From positions 496,001-560,000 of the forward strand of contig CAVZUJ010000002.1 of assembly GCA_963778525.1 (NCBI GenBank): a DNA stretch of 64,000 bases, read 5' to 3'. The DNA comes from Schlegelella_A sp963778525 (GTDB lineage Bacteria > Pseudomonadota > Gammaproteobacteria > Burkholderiales > Burkholderiaceae_C). Made by a program: the position numbers and the translations under genes. Below the pieces are notes generated by a model that saw only the letters and a list, made by a program, of their open reading frames with translations, searched no databases and was not told where the DNA came from. Positions 8,108-18,577 of this stretch are shown here, piece after piece. Numbering within the stretch: position 1 is the first letter of the stretch; every line of letters starts with the position of its first letter.

Positions 8108-9306
8108 TCGGCGGCCAACGCCCGGGCGCAGGCAGCGGCGCTGGCCCATGCCCACTGGAAGTTGTAGCCGCCCAGCCAGCCGGTCACGTCGACCACTTCG
8201 CCGATGAAGTGCAGGCCCGGGACGCGGCGACTTTCGAGGCTGCGCGAATCGAGCTCGCGGGTGTCGACGCCGCCGCTGGTGACCTCGGCCTTGCGATAGC
8301 CCTCGGTTCCCGATGGCGTCACCTGCCAGGCGTGCAGCCCGGCGGCAAAGTCGATGAGGTCGGCGTCGCGGCAGTCGGCCAGGCGGCGCCCGCGCAGCCC
8401 GGGCGAATGCTCGAGCCAGGCCTCGGCAAGGCGGCGCGGCAAGGCTTCGGCAAGCAGGGCGCGGCCTGGCGCAGCGCGGCTCGCTTGCCTGCGAGAAGCT
8501 CATCGCGCAGGGAGCGGTCCGGTGCCAGGTCGATCGACAGCACGCTTCCGGCCTGCCAATAGCTCGAGATCTGCAACGCGGCCGGGCCACTCAGTCCGCG
8601 ATGCGTGAAAAGCAGGTCTTCGGCGAACGACATCGCGCCGGCTCCGGCGCCGGTCGCGACGCGAACCGGCAGAGCCACGCCGGCGAGCGATTCGAAACGC
8701 TGGCCGGGCTGCTCCGGGAGAACGAGAGGCACGAGCCCGGGCCGCGGTCTCGACCACCGCATGACCGAACTGTCGCGCCAGGCGATGGCCGAAATCGGTG
8801 GCGCCGATCTTCGGGATCGAGAGGCCGCCGCTGGCCACGACCAGCTTGCGCGCGGCGATGGCACCCTGTGTCGTCGCCAGGGCGAAGCGGCTGCCCTCGA
8901 TCGCCACGCGGTCGACAGTGCAGGGCTGTCGATGGTCCACGCCGCCCTGTGCGCATTCGGCCAGCAGCATGTCGATGATCTGCTGGCTCGAACCGTCGCA
9001 GAAGAGCTGGCCCTTGTGCTTCTCGTGCCAGGCGATGCCATGCCGCTCGACCAGATCGATGAAGTCGCGCGGCGTGTAGCGGGCAAGGGCGGAGCGGCAG
9101 AAGTCGGGGTTGCGGGAAAGGAATTGCGCCGGGCTCGTTTCGATGTTCGTGAAGTTGCAGCGGCCACCGCCCGAGATGCGAATCTTCTCGGCGATTCGCT
9201 CGGCGTGATCGATCAATGCCACGCGCAGTCCCGCCTGGCCGGCGATTGCGGCGCAATGCAGGCCGGCGGCACCGGCGCCGATGATCGCGACGTCGAAGTG
9301 CGTCAC
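8080..9306 (-). CDS. NAD(P)/FAD-dependent oxidoreductase, HI0933/BaiN family (two frameshifts)
   Basis: Flavoprotein of the HI0933 (YhiN/BaiN) family, about 408 aa when repaired. The N-terminal Rossmann motif IIGAGAAGLHCA starts near residue 7, followed by KIRISGGGRCNFTN, the family signature. The C-terminus has IGEVVDVTGWLGGYNFQWAWAS, the FAD-contacting end. As sequenced, the frame changes near 8744 (one extra base within GAG-ACC-CGG) and near 8465 (one base missing), and the three pieces join into one full-length protein. GTG start at 9306, next to ybiB. Function in the cell is not established for most members. Confidence 0.85.
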
Positions 9307-9319
9307 GCTTGCGGCAGGC

Positions 9320-10273
9320 TCAAGCCGGCGCTTGCTGCGCGGCCGAGCCGGCCATCGCCGCCGTCGCCTGCACCAGGCATTCGACTTGCGCCGCGATCGC
9401 TGGGGGTACCGGTGTGGCGCCATCGACCATGGCCCGGATGTAGTTCGCGGTGGTCGGCGCGTCGCTGCTGCGGGGCAGCGCCGGCATCTCGGTGACGACG
9501 CCGGTCTGGCCGGCCAGCGACAGCTCGGCTCGATGTTCGCCGGCCAGGTAGACGTCGAGCTTTTGCAGGCGGCGCGCGTCGGCGACCGGCTCGCCTTCGG
9601 TACCGCGCATCAGCATGGCATCGGCGTTGCAATGGGCGATGAATTCGGCCAGGCGCGTACCGTACTCCGGATGGGTGTAGTTCATGACGCGCAGCAACGG
9701 GCCGCCGCGACACGGAACCAGCAGCTTGGCAATGGTGTGGCCGGAATTGCGCAATCCGACGACCTTGCGCACGTCGAGCAGCCGTGCCAGCGGCGGGCAC
9801 AGGGTCTCGGTCAGGATGAAGGCCGGCTCGCCGCGCGTCCATGACTCCTCGACCGCGCCGGCGCTGCCGGCCCAGGCCAGGCCGAGCTCGCGAAAGATCT
9901 CGGCGCTGGTGACTCGGCTGCCGTCGCGTGCCGGCCCGTGCACGAGAACGCGCAAGCCCCGCCGCGCCAGCAACATGGCCAGCAAGGCCGTGAGGTTCGG
10001 AATCTTGCGCGAGCCGTTGTACGACGCCAGCGCGATCGTGGCAGCGCTGCTGGGAATCGCGACGCAGCGCTCCTGCGCAGCTTGCAGAAACCCGGCGAGC
10101 TCGGGCACCGACTCGCCCTTGATGCGCATCGCCAGGGCGAAGGCGCCGATCTCCAGGTCGCTGACGCGCTGGTCGAGCACCTGGCTCATCAGGTCGTGGG
10201 CCTGCGTGTCGTCGAGCGACCGGGCACCGTCGCGGCCACGACCGATCTCCCTGATGTACGGGGCGATGCTCAT
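9320..10273 (-). CDS. ybiB: DNA-binding protein YbiB (glycosyltransferase family 3 fold)
   Basis: 317 aa. Related to anthranilate phosphoribosyltransferase TrpD, with the helical N-domain (SQVLDQRVSDLEIGAFALAMRIKGES) and nucleotide-binding segments such as VLVHGPARDGSRVTSAEIF. E. coli YbiB lacks the TrpD enzyme activity and binds nucleic acid through a basic patch, and it belongs to the SOS-linked genes. Downstream of the EVE-domain gene on the same strand with a 60-base gap. Intact. Confidence 0.87.
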   Translation of the reverse strand: MSIAPYIREIGRGRDGARSLDDTQAHDLMSQVLDQRVSDLEIGAFALAMRIKGESVPELAGFLQAAQERCVAIPSSAATIALASYNGSRKIPNLTALLAMLLARRGLRVLVHGPARDGSRVTSAEIFRELGLAWAGSAGAVEESWTRGEPAFILTETLCPPLARLLDVRKVVGLRNSGHTIAKLLVPCRGGPLLRVMNYTHPEYGTRLAEFIAHCNADAMLMRGTEGEPVADARRLQKLDVYLAGEHRAELSLAGQTGVVTEMPALPRSSDAPTTANYIRAMVDGATPVPPAIAAQVECLVQATAAMAGSAAQQAPA

Positions 10274-10333
10274 CGGCAGGTGTCGTCGTCTGGCTCGGCG
10301 ATGCTCGGCCCGGCGGCCGCTGCGCTGCGACGA

Positions 10334-10792
10334 TCAGGCGAGCAGCCGGGTGATGTGCCGCCACTCGGCCTCGCTCACGGGCGTGATCGAGAGACGATTG
10401 CCGCGCCGCAGAACGACCATGTCGGCCAGGGCGGGATCGGTGCGCATGGCGTCGAGTCCGAGCAGGCGGGTCTTCTTCACCAGACGCACGTCGACGTTCA
10501 TCCAGCGCGGGTTGTCGGGCTTCGACTTCTCGTCGAAATATTTGCTCTTCGGATCGAACTGGGTGGCATCCGGGTAGGCCGCCTTGGCCACTTCGGCGAT
10601 CCCGACCACGCCCGGCTCGGGGCACGACGAGTGATAGAAGAGCACGCCATCGCCCGGCGACATGTCGTCCTTCATGTAGTTGCGCGCCTGGTAGCCGCGG
10701 ACCCCGTACCAGGCCACCGTCTTTTTGGGCATCGCGGCGACGTCGTCGACGGAGACGTCGCTCGGCTCGCTCTTCATCAACCAGTAGCGCAT
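10334..10792 (-). CDS. EVE domain-containing protein
   Basis: 152 aa, a single EVE/PUA-like domain (MRYWLMKSEPSDVSVDDV, then VAWYGVRGYQARNYMKDDM and GDGVLFYHSSCPEPGVVGIAEV). EVE domains are thought to bind modified nucleobases in DNA or RNA; the target here is unknown. The domain fills the protein. It sits directly downstream of 6S RNA, with zapA before that, an order seen in other Burkholderiales. Confidence 0.9.
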   Translation of the reverse strand: MRYWLMKSEPSDVSVDDVAAMPKKTVAWYGVRGYQARNYMKDDMSPGDGVLFYHSSCPEPGVVGIAEVAKAAYPDATQFDPKSKYFDEKSKPDNPRWMNVDVRLVKKTRLLGLDAMRTDPALADMVVLRRGNRLSITPVSEAEWRHITRLLA

Positions 10793-10818
10793 GGCGGCGG
10801 AGGAAGTGGAGGAAAAGG

Positions 10819-10998
10819 TGTCCGCCGCGAACCGTGAACCGCATTCCTGAACCCAGGCAGTTCAGGTGGGCGAGGTCAGCCTGGTTTCGGGTTCATCTGA
10901 CGCGAGACGATCACACCTGCCAGGCGATGTTCCAAGCCCTTGCTCTTGCGAGCATCGGTTCAAGGAAATATAGAGTTCACGCGATCGCGACGGACGAT
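10819..10998 (-). ncRNA. ssrS: 6S RNA
   Basis: About 180 bases directly downstream of zapA, the conserved locus of 6S RNA in proteobacteria. The two ends pair in a long closing stem: the minus-strand 5' arm (10975-10995) matches the reverse complement of the 3' arm (10820-10840) at nearly every base (GTCCGTCGCGA...CGTGAAC against GTTCACGG...CGGCGGAC). Further internal pairs (CTTGAACCG at 10956-10964 with CGGTTCA at 10834-10840) offer alternative pairing near the central bubble. 6S RNA mimics an open promoter and holds RNA polymerase sigma-70 holoenzyme in stationary phase. Ends are estimated from the stem. Confidence 0.78.
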
Positions 10999-11001
10999 TT
11001 C

Positions 11002-11007
11002 ATTCTA
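11002..11007 (-). promoter_or_regulatory. -10 element of the 6S RNA promoter
   Basis: TAGAAT on the minus strand, about seven bases before the inferred 5' end of the 6S RNA (near 10995). No convincing -35 hexamer is seen at the expected distance. Confidence 0.45.
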
Positions 11008-11035
11008 CGCCGCAGGCTCGCAAAAGTGCGTGCGA

Positions 11036-11377
11036 TCAGAGCAGTTGGCCGTCGGCGCCGAGGGCCACGTCGAGACGGCGGATCAGCCCCGCGATGTCGA
11101 TCCGCGAGGCGTCGTCCGTCGTGCCCGGGTCGGCGTTCATGCTTTCCGTCCGATTCGCGGCGATCGCGGCGACTTGCGGTCGCTCGGCCAGGGCGAAGGC
11201 GAGGTTGAGAGCGGCCAGCACGGCGATGCGCTCGCGCGCCTTGACCTTGCCGCCATCGCGGATCGAGCTCATCTCGCGATCCACGGCGGCCACCGCTTCG
11301 AGCAACGCCGCCTCGCCGCCTTCCGGGCAGCCGAGGATGTAGCTCTGGCCGAGGATCGTCGCTTCGACCTGCTTCAT
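11036..11377 (-). CDS. zapA: cell division protein ZapA
   Basis: 113 aa. Binds FtsZ and promotes bundling of protofilaments in the division ring. The N-terminal beta-strand segment MKQVEATILGQSYILGCPEG and the following helix (LLEAVAAVDREMSSIRDGGKVKARERIAVLAALNLA) are the ZapA fold and coiled coil. The start overlaps the stop of the upstream coiled-coil gene (ATGA), and the 6S RNA gene follows 38 bases after the stop. Confidence 0.92.
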   Translation of the reverse strand: MKQVEATILGQSYILGCPEGGEAALLEAVAAVDREMSSIRDGGKVKARERIAVLAALNLAFALAERPQVAAIAANRTESMNADPGTTDDASRIDIAGLIRRLDVALGADGQLL

Positions 11378-11634
11378 CCGACGCTCCTCAGTTCGCCATC
11401 GGCAGCGCTGTCGAGCAGGCGATCCTTCGCATCGATCGTCTCGGGCTCGCGCGGCAGGCGCTCGAGCAGGACGTCGATCCGGCTGCGCGCCGCGTTCAGG
11501 CGCGAGCGCAGGTTGTCGCGTTCCTGGGTGACGGTCGCCAGTTGCTCGCGCAGCAAGACGTTTGTCCGCTGCACTTCCTCGTGCCGGAGCAGCAAGCGCT
11601 CGACTCGCTCGGCGAGTTCTTCGATCCTGGACAT
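11374..11634 (-). CDS. ZapB-like coiled-coil protein (TIGR02449 family)
   Basis: 86 aa, nearly all one predicted coiled coil (LAERVERLLLRHEEVQRTNVLLREQLATVTQERDNLRSRL). It lies directly before zapA with a four-base start/stop overlap, the usual position of the TIGR02449 / DUF904-like cell-division family. A role as a ZapB-like linker of ZapA is inferred from position and structure. The start at 11634 leaves the whole chain conserved; a 16-residue upstream extension is unlikely. Confidence 0.8.
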   Translation of the reverse strand: MSRIEELAERVERLLLRHEEVQRTNVLLREQLATVTQERDNLRSRLNAARSRIDVLLERLPREPETIDAKDRLLDSAADGELRSVG

Positions 11635-11730
11635 GGCGCTCCGGGCGGAGGAGGGGTGGCGAATTGTAGGCGGCACCTGCACCGCCGCCGTGCCTTCAAG
11701 AGCGGGAATCGTCGCTGCTCGTGAAGGCGT

Positions 11731-12390
11731 TCATGTCTTGGCGGTCGAGCGCGCAGCGGCGAGAAACGCCGGTGCCGAGTCGCACCAGCGCGCGACGGCA
11801 CAGCTTTCGCACAGCGGCCGGCGTGCCAGGCAGACATAGCGACCGTGCAGGATGAGCCAGTGATGGGCGTGCGGCAGGAACTCCTCCGGCACGCGCTGCA
11901 GCAGCCGGGTTTCGACTTCGAGCGGCGTTGCGCCGAGCGCCAGGCCGGTTCGGTTGGCGACCCTGAACACATGCGTGTCGACCGCCAGCGTCGACTCGCC
12001 GAAGGCGACGTTGAGGATGACGTTGGCCGTCTTGCGGCCGACGCCGGGCAACGCCTCGAGCGCCTCGCGCGTGCGCGGCACCTGGCCGCCATGCGCTTCG
12101 ATCAGGATGCGGCAGGTGGCCAGCAGGTTCTTCGCCTTGGTTCGATACAGGCCGATCGTCTTGATCGCCTCTTCGAGGGCGGGCAGGCCGAGGGCCAGCA
12201 TCTTCTGCGGCGTCGGTGCAATGGCAAAGAGACGCCGGGTCGCCTTGTTGACGCCGCGGTCGGTGGCTTGCGCCGACAGCAGCACGGCGGCCAGCAATTC
12301 GAAGACGCTCGCGTATTCGAGCTCGCTCGCCGGCTCCGGATTGGCTGCGCGCAGGGTCTCGAAGAAAGGAACGATCGCGGCGGCTTTCAT
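11731..12390 (-). CDS. nth: endonuclease III
   Basis: 219 aa. DNA glycosylase/AP lyase that removes oxidised pyrimidines. The helix-hairpin-helix LPGVGRKTANV carries the catalytic Lys120, and Asp138 lies in LAVDTHVFR, exactly the E. coli positions. The four iron-sulfur ligands are Cys187, Cys194, Cys197 and Cys203. The start follows the rsxB-like stop by eight bases, matching the conserved rsxB-nth pairing, in which an iron-sulfur protein precedes an iron-sulfur repair enzyme. Confidence 0.95.
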   Translation of the reverse strand: MKAAAIVPFFETLRAANPEPASELEYASVFELLAAVLLSAQATDRGVNKATRRLFAIAPTPQKMLALGLPALEEAIKTIGLYRTKAKNLLATCRILIEAHGGQVPRTREALEALPGVGRKTANVILNVAFGESTLAVDTHVFRVANRTGLALGATPLEVETRLLQRVPEEFLPHAHHWLILHGRYVCLARRPLCESCAVARWCDSAPAFLAAARSTAKT

Positions 12391-12398
12391 GGACAGAC

Positions 12399-13007
12399 TC
12401 AGCGTGCCTCGGCGGCCGCCCGGGCCCGAGCCACGGCGGCCGCAACCGCGTCTCGGCGCGCTGCCGCCGCTGCATCGGCCGATGCCGATTCGGCCACCGA
12501 TTCGGTGTCGAAGCGCGCGGCGTGGGCTTCGTATCGACGGCGGGCCAGCGCCGCTTGGGCCTGGCTCCACGCGTCCCAGCCGGTGCGCTCGCCGCTGATC
12601 TCGACCAGCGAGATGCAATCGACGGGACAGACCGGCAGGCAGAGCTCGCAGCCGGTGCAGAGCTCGTCGATCACGGTGTGCATGCGCTTGGCCGCCCCGA
12701 GGATCGCGTCGGCCGGGCAGGCCTTCAGGCAGAGGGCGCAGCCGATGCAGGCAGCCTCGTCGATGAGCGCGAGCGAGCGAGGCGTCTCGCGCCCGCATTC
12801 GGGATTCAGCGCGAGCTCGGCCTTGCCGGCGATGCGCGCCAATCGGCCGATGCCTTCGGCGCCTCCCGGCGGACAGCGGTTCACGTCGGCGTCGCCTTCG
12901 GCCATAGCAACGGCGTAGCCTCGGCAGTCGGCATAGCCGCAACGCCGGCACTGCGTCTGCGGCAGGGCATCGAGCAGCGCCTCGGCCAGGACGGCGGGCT
13001 CGGCCAT
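12399..13007 (-). CDS. rsxB: RsxB/RnfB-like iron-sulfur protein
   Basis: 202 aa. The N-terminal 4Fe-4S domain has Cys20, Cys23, Cys28 and Cys45; two ferredoxin clusters follow at Cys87/90/93/97 and Cys117/120/123/127. The tail (residues 140-202) is Ala/Arg-rich and low in complexity. Unlike membrane RnfB, it has no N-terminal transmembrane anchor, and no other rnf genes are present, so it probably works as a soluble electron carrier instead of part of the Rnf/Rsx pump. It is linked to nth, as in many Burkholderiales. Confidence 0.85.
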   Translation of the reverse strand: MAEPAVLAEALLDALPQTQCRRCGYADCRGYAVAMAEGDADVNRCPPGGAEGIGRLARIAGKAELALNPECGRETPRSLALIDEAACIGCALCLKACPADAILGAAKRMHTVIDELCTGCELCLPVCPVDCISLVEISGERTGWDAWSQAQAALARRRYEAHAARFDTESVAESASADAAAAARRDAVAAAVARARAAAEAR

Positions 13008-13017
13008 CGCGAAGACC

Positions 13018-14377
13018 TCAGGCAGTCTGGCGCTTGCGGCGCACGGGAGCCTTCGCCCGCTTCGCCGTCGGGCCGCTGCTGTCCGAGGTGCCGGCCATCC
13101 GGGCCGAAGGCCGCTTCGTCTTCACGGCCGCATCGGCGCCGTAGGCGGCGATGAAATCGCGCACCCGCGGATAGACCTTCTCGCGCCAGCGCCGGCCCGA
13201 GAAGATGCCGTAGTGACCGGCACCGATCGCGTCGTAGTGAAACTGCCGGTTGGCAGGAACGCCGGTGCACAGATCGTGGGCGGCGCGGGTCTGTCCGGCG
13301 CCCGAGATGTCGTCGAGCTCGCCTTCGATGGTCAGGAGCGCGGTCGTCTTGATGTCTTGCGGCCGCACGAGCTGGCCCTTTACCTTCCAGGTGCCGCTGA
13401 CGAGCGCGAAGTCCTGGAACACGATCCTGATCGTGTCGAGGTAGTACTCGGCCGGCATGTCCAGAACCGCGTTGTACTCGTCGTAGAAATCGCGGTGGAA
13501 GTCGGCGTGGCCGTCGTCGCCACGCATCAGGTCGAGGAAGTAGTCGTAGTGCGAGCGCAGGTGCCGATCCGGATTCATGGCGATGAAGCCGGCGTGCTGC
13601 AGGAAACCGGGGTAGACGGAGCGGCCCGCACCGGGATAGTTCACCGGCACGCGATAGATCACGTTGTTCTCGAACCAGGCGTAGCTCTTGTTCATCGCCA
13701 GGTTGTTGACGGCGGTCGGGCTCTTGCGGGCATCGATCGGTCCGCCCATCATCGTCATCGTCCGTGGCGTTCGGCTCGCCGTTGCTGGCCATCAGCGAAA
13801 TCGCGGCCAGCACGGGCACGGTGGGCTGGCAGACCGAGATCACGTTCACCTCGGGTCCGATGAACCGGATGAACTCCTGCACATAGGCGACGTAGTCGTC
13901 GAGGTGGAACGGGCCCTTGTCTTGCGGCACCATGCGGGCATCGGTCCAGTCGGTGATGTAGACCTTGTGGTCGTGCAGGAGCTCGCGCACGGTCTCGCGC
14001 AGCAGCGTCGAGTGGTGCCCCGAAAGAGGCGCGACGACCAGCACCGTGGGCTGCGCCTTCATGCGCTGCAGCGTCGGCAGGTCATCGCTGAAGCGCTTGA
14101 ACCGGAGCAGGCGGCAGAAGGGCTTCTCGATGGTCACCTGCTCGTGGACGGCCACCTCGGCGCCGTCGAGCTCGACCTGGCGAATGTTGAACTGGGGCTT
14201 TTCGTAGTCCTTTGCGAGTCGATGCATCAGCTCGAGCCCGGCCGAGACGCGATGGGCCATCGGCGTGTGCGCGAAGAGCGAGAGCGGATGGTTGTAGAGC
14301 TTCGAAGAGGCGCTCGCGAATTCCGAGAAAGGGCTGAGGAGGGCGCGTTGCGCCTCGTACCACTCGTAAAGCATCAT
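13018..14377 (-). CDS. phaZ: intracellular polyhydroxyalkanoate depolymerase (one frameshift)
   Basis: About 452 aa when repaired. Cytoplasmic enzyme that mobilises stored polyhydroxybutyrate. The N-terminus MMLYEWYEAQRALLSPF and the lipase-box-like VCQPTVPVLAA are diagnostic: the nucleophile is Cys183, as in Ralstonia eutropha PhaZ1, instead of serine. The C-terminal part holds the likely acid (IEGELDDISGAGQT) and His (GAGHYGIFSG). As sequenced, the frame changes near 13765, just before TMTMMGGPIDARKSPT. Thirteen bases after the aminotransferase gene on the same strand. It implies the organism stores PHB. Confidence 0.9.
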
Positions 14378-14390
14378 GGGTCTGGAATCC

Positions 14391-15590
14391 TCAGGCAACT
14401 CGAACTATGGCGTCGACGACGGTGTCTAGGTTCTTCTCGTTCAGGGCGGCGACGCAGATCCGGCCGGAGTCGACGCCGTAGACGCCGAACTCGCTGCGCA
14501 GCCGCTCCATCTGCGCCTTGCTCAGTCCCGAGTAGCTGAACATGCCGCGCTGGCGCGTGATGAACGCCGTTTCGATGCGTGCGCCGGCGGCCTCGAGCCT
14601 GCGCCGCAACTCGCCGCGCATGGTCTTGATCCGGCTGCGCATGCCGGCCAGCTCTTCTTCCCACTGGGCGCGCAGCGGCGGGGTCGACAGCACGTGCGCC
14701 ACGACTGCGGCGCCATGCGTCGGCGGATTCGAGTAGTTGGTGCGGATGACGCGCTTCAACTGGCTCAGCACGCGCGCGGCAGCGTCGGCGGAGGCGCAGA
14801 CGACCGACAGCGCGCCGACGCGTTCGCCGTAAAGCGAGAAGCTCTTGGAAAAGCTCGTGGCGACGAAGAAGTCGAGGCCGGCGGCGAGGCAGAGCTCCAC
14901 CGCCAGGCCATCTTCGGCGATACCTTCGCCGAAGCCCTGATACGCCATGTCGAGGAACGGCACCAGCTGCCGCTCGCCGAGAACGGCCACGACCTCGCGC
15001 CATTGCGCCGCTGTCAGGTCGCAGCCGGTGGGGTTGTGGCAGCAGGCGTGCAGCACCGCGATCGTGCCGGGCGTGGCCGCTCGCAGCGCGCCCAGCATGG
15101 CGGCGAAATCGACATCGTGCCGCGCCGCGTCGTAGTACGGATAGGTGGCGACCTCGAAGCCGGCCCCTTCGAAGAGGGCGCGATGGTTTTCCCAGCTCGG
15201 GTCGCTGATCAGCACGCGCGCCTTCGGATTCATGCGTGCCAGCAGGTCGGCTCCGACCTTCAGGCCGCCGGTGCCGCCGACGGCCTGCACGGTGGCGATG
15301 CGGCCAGCCCGGCGCGCCTCGTTCTCGGCGCCGAAGATCATGGCCTGGGTCGCGCTGTCATACGCGGCGATGCCGTCGATCGGCAGGTAGCCGCGTGCCT
15401 TCGGCGCCTCCATCATCATTTCCTCGGCGGCACGAACGCACTTCAGCAGCGGCAGCTTGCCGTCGGCGTCGTAGTACACGCCGACGCCGAGATTGACCTT
15501 CGTCGCACGGGAATCGGCGGCGAATTGATCGTTGATACCCAGAATCGGGTCACGGGGCGCCATCTCGACGGCGTCGAAGAGCGAAGACAT
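14391..15590 (-). CDS. aromatic amino acid / aspartate aminotransferase
   Basis: 399-aa class I aminotransferase of the AspC/TyrB type. The pyridoxal-phosphate lysine is Lys249 in SFSKSFSLYGERVG; other conserved parts are HACCHNPTGCDL and VIRTNYSNPP. Interconverts amino acids with oxo acids using glutamate/2-oxoglutarate; whether aspartate or aromatic substrates are preferred cannot be decided here. First gene of a leftward series with phaZ, rsxB and nth. Divergent from uvrB across 166 bases. Confidence 0.92.
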   Translation of the reverse strand: MSSLFDAVEMAPRDPILGINDQFAADSRATKVNLGVGVYYDADGKLPLLKCVRAAEEMMMEAPKARGYLPIDGIAAYDSATQAMIFGAENEARRAGRIATVQAVGGTGGLKVGADLLARMNPKARVLISDPSWENHRALFEGAGFEVATYPYYDAARHDVDFAAMLGALRAATPGTIAVLHACCHNPTGCDLTAAQWREVVAVLGERQLVPFLDMAYQGFGEGIAEDGLAVELCLAAGLDFFVATSFSKSFSLYGERVGALSVVCASADAAARVLSQLKRVIRTNYSNPPTHGAAVVAHVLSTPPLRAQWEEELAGMRSRIKTMRGELRRRLEAAGARIETAFITRQRGMFSYSGLSKAQMERLRSEFGVYGVDSGRICVAALNEKNLDTVVDAIVRVA

Positions 15591-15756
15591 CGGGTATCGG
15601 TCCTTGAGTTGCGGTATGCATCGGGCCCGCTTGGAAAACGGACACGCGGCGTCATCTGAGTCGCCACGGCCCTCTTCCGGCTTTGCCCGGATCTGGCCTT
15701 TGCGTTACCGTGTCGGGTTGCGCTCGTCACGGCAAAACCAACTGATTTTATCTGCC

Positions 15757-17884
<2,128 letters not shown>

Positions 17885-17891
17885 ACGGCTC

Positions 17892-17916
17892 AATCTCGAC
17901 CGAATTAGTCGGCTTC
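17892..17916 (+). promoter_or_regulatory. IscR binding site (type 1)
   Basis: The 25 bases, with the core GACCGAATTAGTCGG, fit the type 1 IscR consensus ATASYYGACTRWWWYAGTCRRSTAT at most positions. The site overlaps the -35 region of the iscR promoter, as expected if [2Fe-2S]-IscR represses its own operon. Confidence 0.75.
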
Positions 17917-17925
17917 CGTTATACT
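17896..17925 (+). promoter_or_regulatory. iscR operon promoter
   Basis: -10 TATACT at 17920-17925, preceded after 18 bases by a weak -35 TCGACC (17896-17901) embedded in the IscR box. The inferred transcript has a leader of about 100 bases before the iscR ATG. Confidence 0.65.
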
Positions 17926-18032
17926 TGAGCAAATCGCTCGGGTAAGGAAGAGCGGGACGACGGCCTGCCATTTGCCGGGCGTCCGGCAGCCGCTGGCAGC
18001 AGCGTTCCGACACCGAACCGAGGAGTTATTGC

Positions 18033-18566
18033 ATGCGTCTGACCACCAAAGGCCGTTTCGCCGTTACCGCGATGATCGATCTTGCCCTGCGCGAGCATTC
18101 GGGGCCGGTTGCCCTTGCCGCGATCAGCGCCAGGCAGCAGATCTCGCTCTCCTATCTGGAGCAGCTGTTCGGCAAGCTGCGTCGGCACGAGCTCGTGGAA
18201 AGCACACGAGGCCCGGGCGGCGGCTATTCGCTGGGGCGCAAGTCCGAAGAAATCACGGTCGCCGACATCATCGTTGCGGTCGATGAGCCGATCGACGCCA
18301 CCGGCTGTGCCGGCAAGGAAAACTGCATGGGCGACGACGCCGGCCGCTGCATGACGCACGACCTGTGGGCCAGTCTCAACTCCAAGATGATCGAGTTCCT
18401 CGACTCCGTGTCGCTGAAGAAGCTGGTTGACGAGCAGATCGCCAAGGGTGTCTCGATCGAGGAGCACCCGGTCAAGCGCGCGATCTCGACGCAGCCGGTG
18501 GTCAAGCCGATCAAGATCACTGCGCCGAACTCGGTGTTTGCCTTGGGAGCGGCATTCTCGAAGTAA
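18033..18566 (+). CDS. iscR: Fe-S cluster assembly transcription factor IscR
   Basis: 177-aa Rrf2-family regulator with an N-terminal winged helix (MRLTTKGRFAVTAMIDLAL). The [2Fe-2S] ligands are Cys92, Cys98 and Cys106, with His109 as the atypical fourth ligand; the last two are shifted by two residues from E. coli (104/107) because of a small insertion. IscR with a cluster represses isc genes; without it the operon is released. The IscR box upstream shows autoregulation. ATG preceded by AGGAG. Confidence 0.96.
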   Translation: MRLTTKGRFAVTAMIDLALREHSGPVALAAISARQQISLSYLEQLFGKLRRHELVESTRGPGGGYSLGRKSEEITVADIIVAVDEPIDATGCAGKENCMGDDAGRCMTHDLWASLNSKMIEFLDSVSLKKLVDEQIAKGVSIEEHPVKRAISTQPVVKPIKITAPNSVFALGAAFSK

Positions 18567-18577
18567 TCGGCATCGCC

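Noticed and set aside
15591..15756. LexA (SOS) box in front of uvrB
   Set aside because: No CTGT-N8-ACAG or near match is present in the gap.
15532..15756. N-terminal extension of uvrB to an ATG at 15532
   Set aside because: It overlaps the start of the divergent aminotransferase and has no conservation; MSDSADLAVAEAP at 15757 leads directly into the conserved protein.
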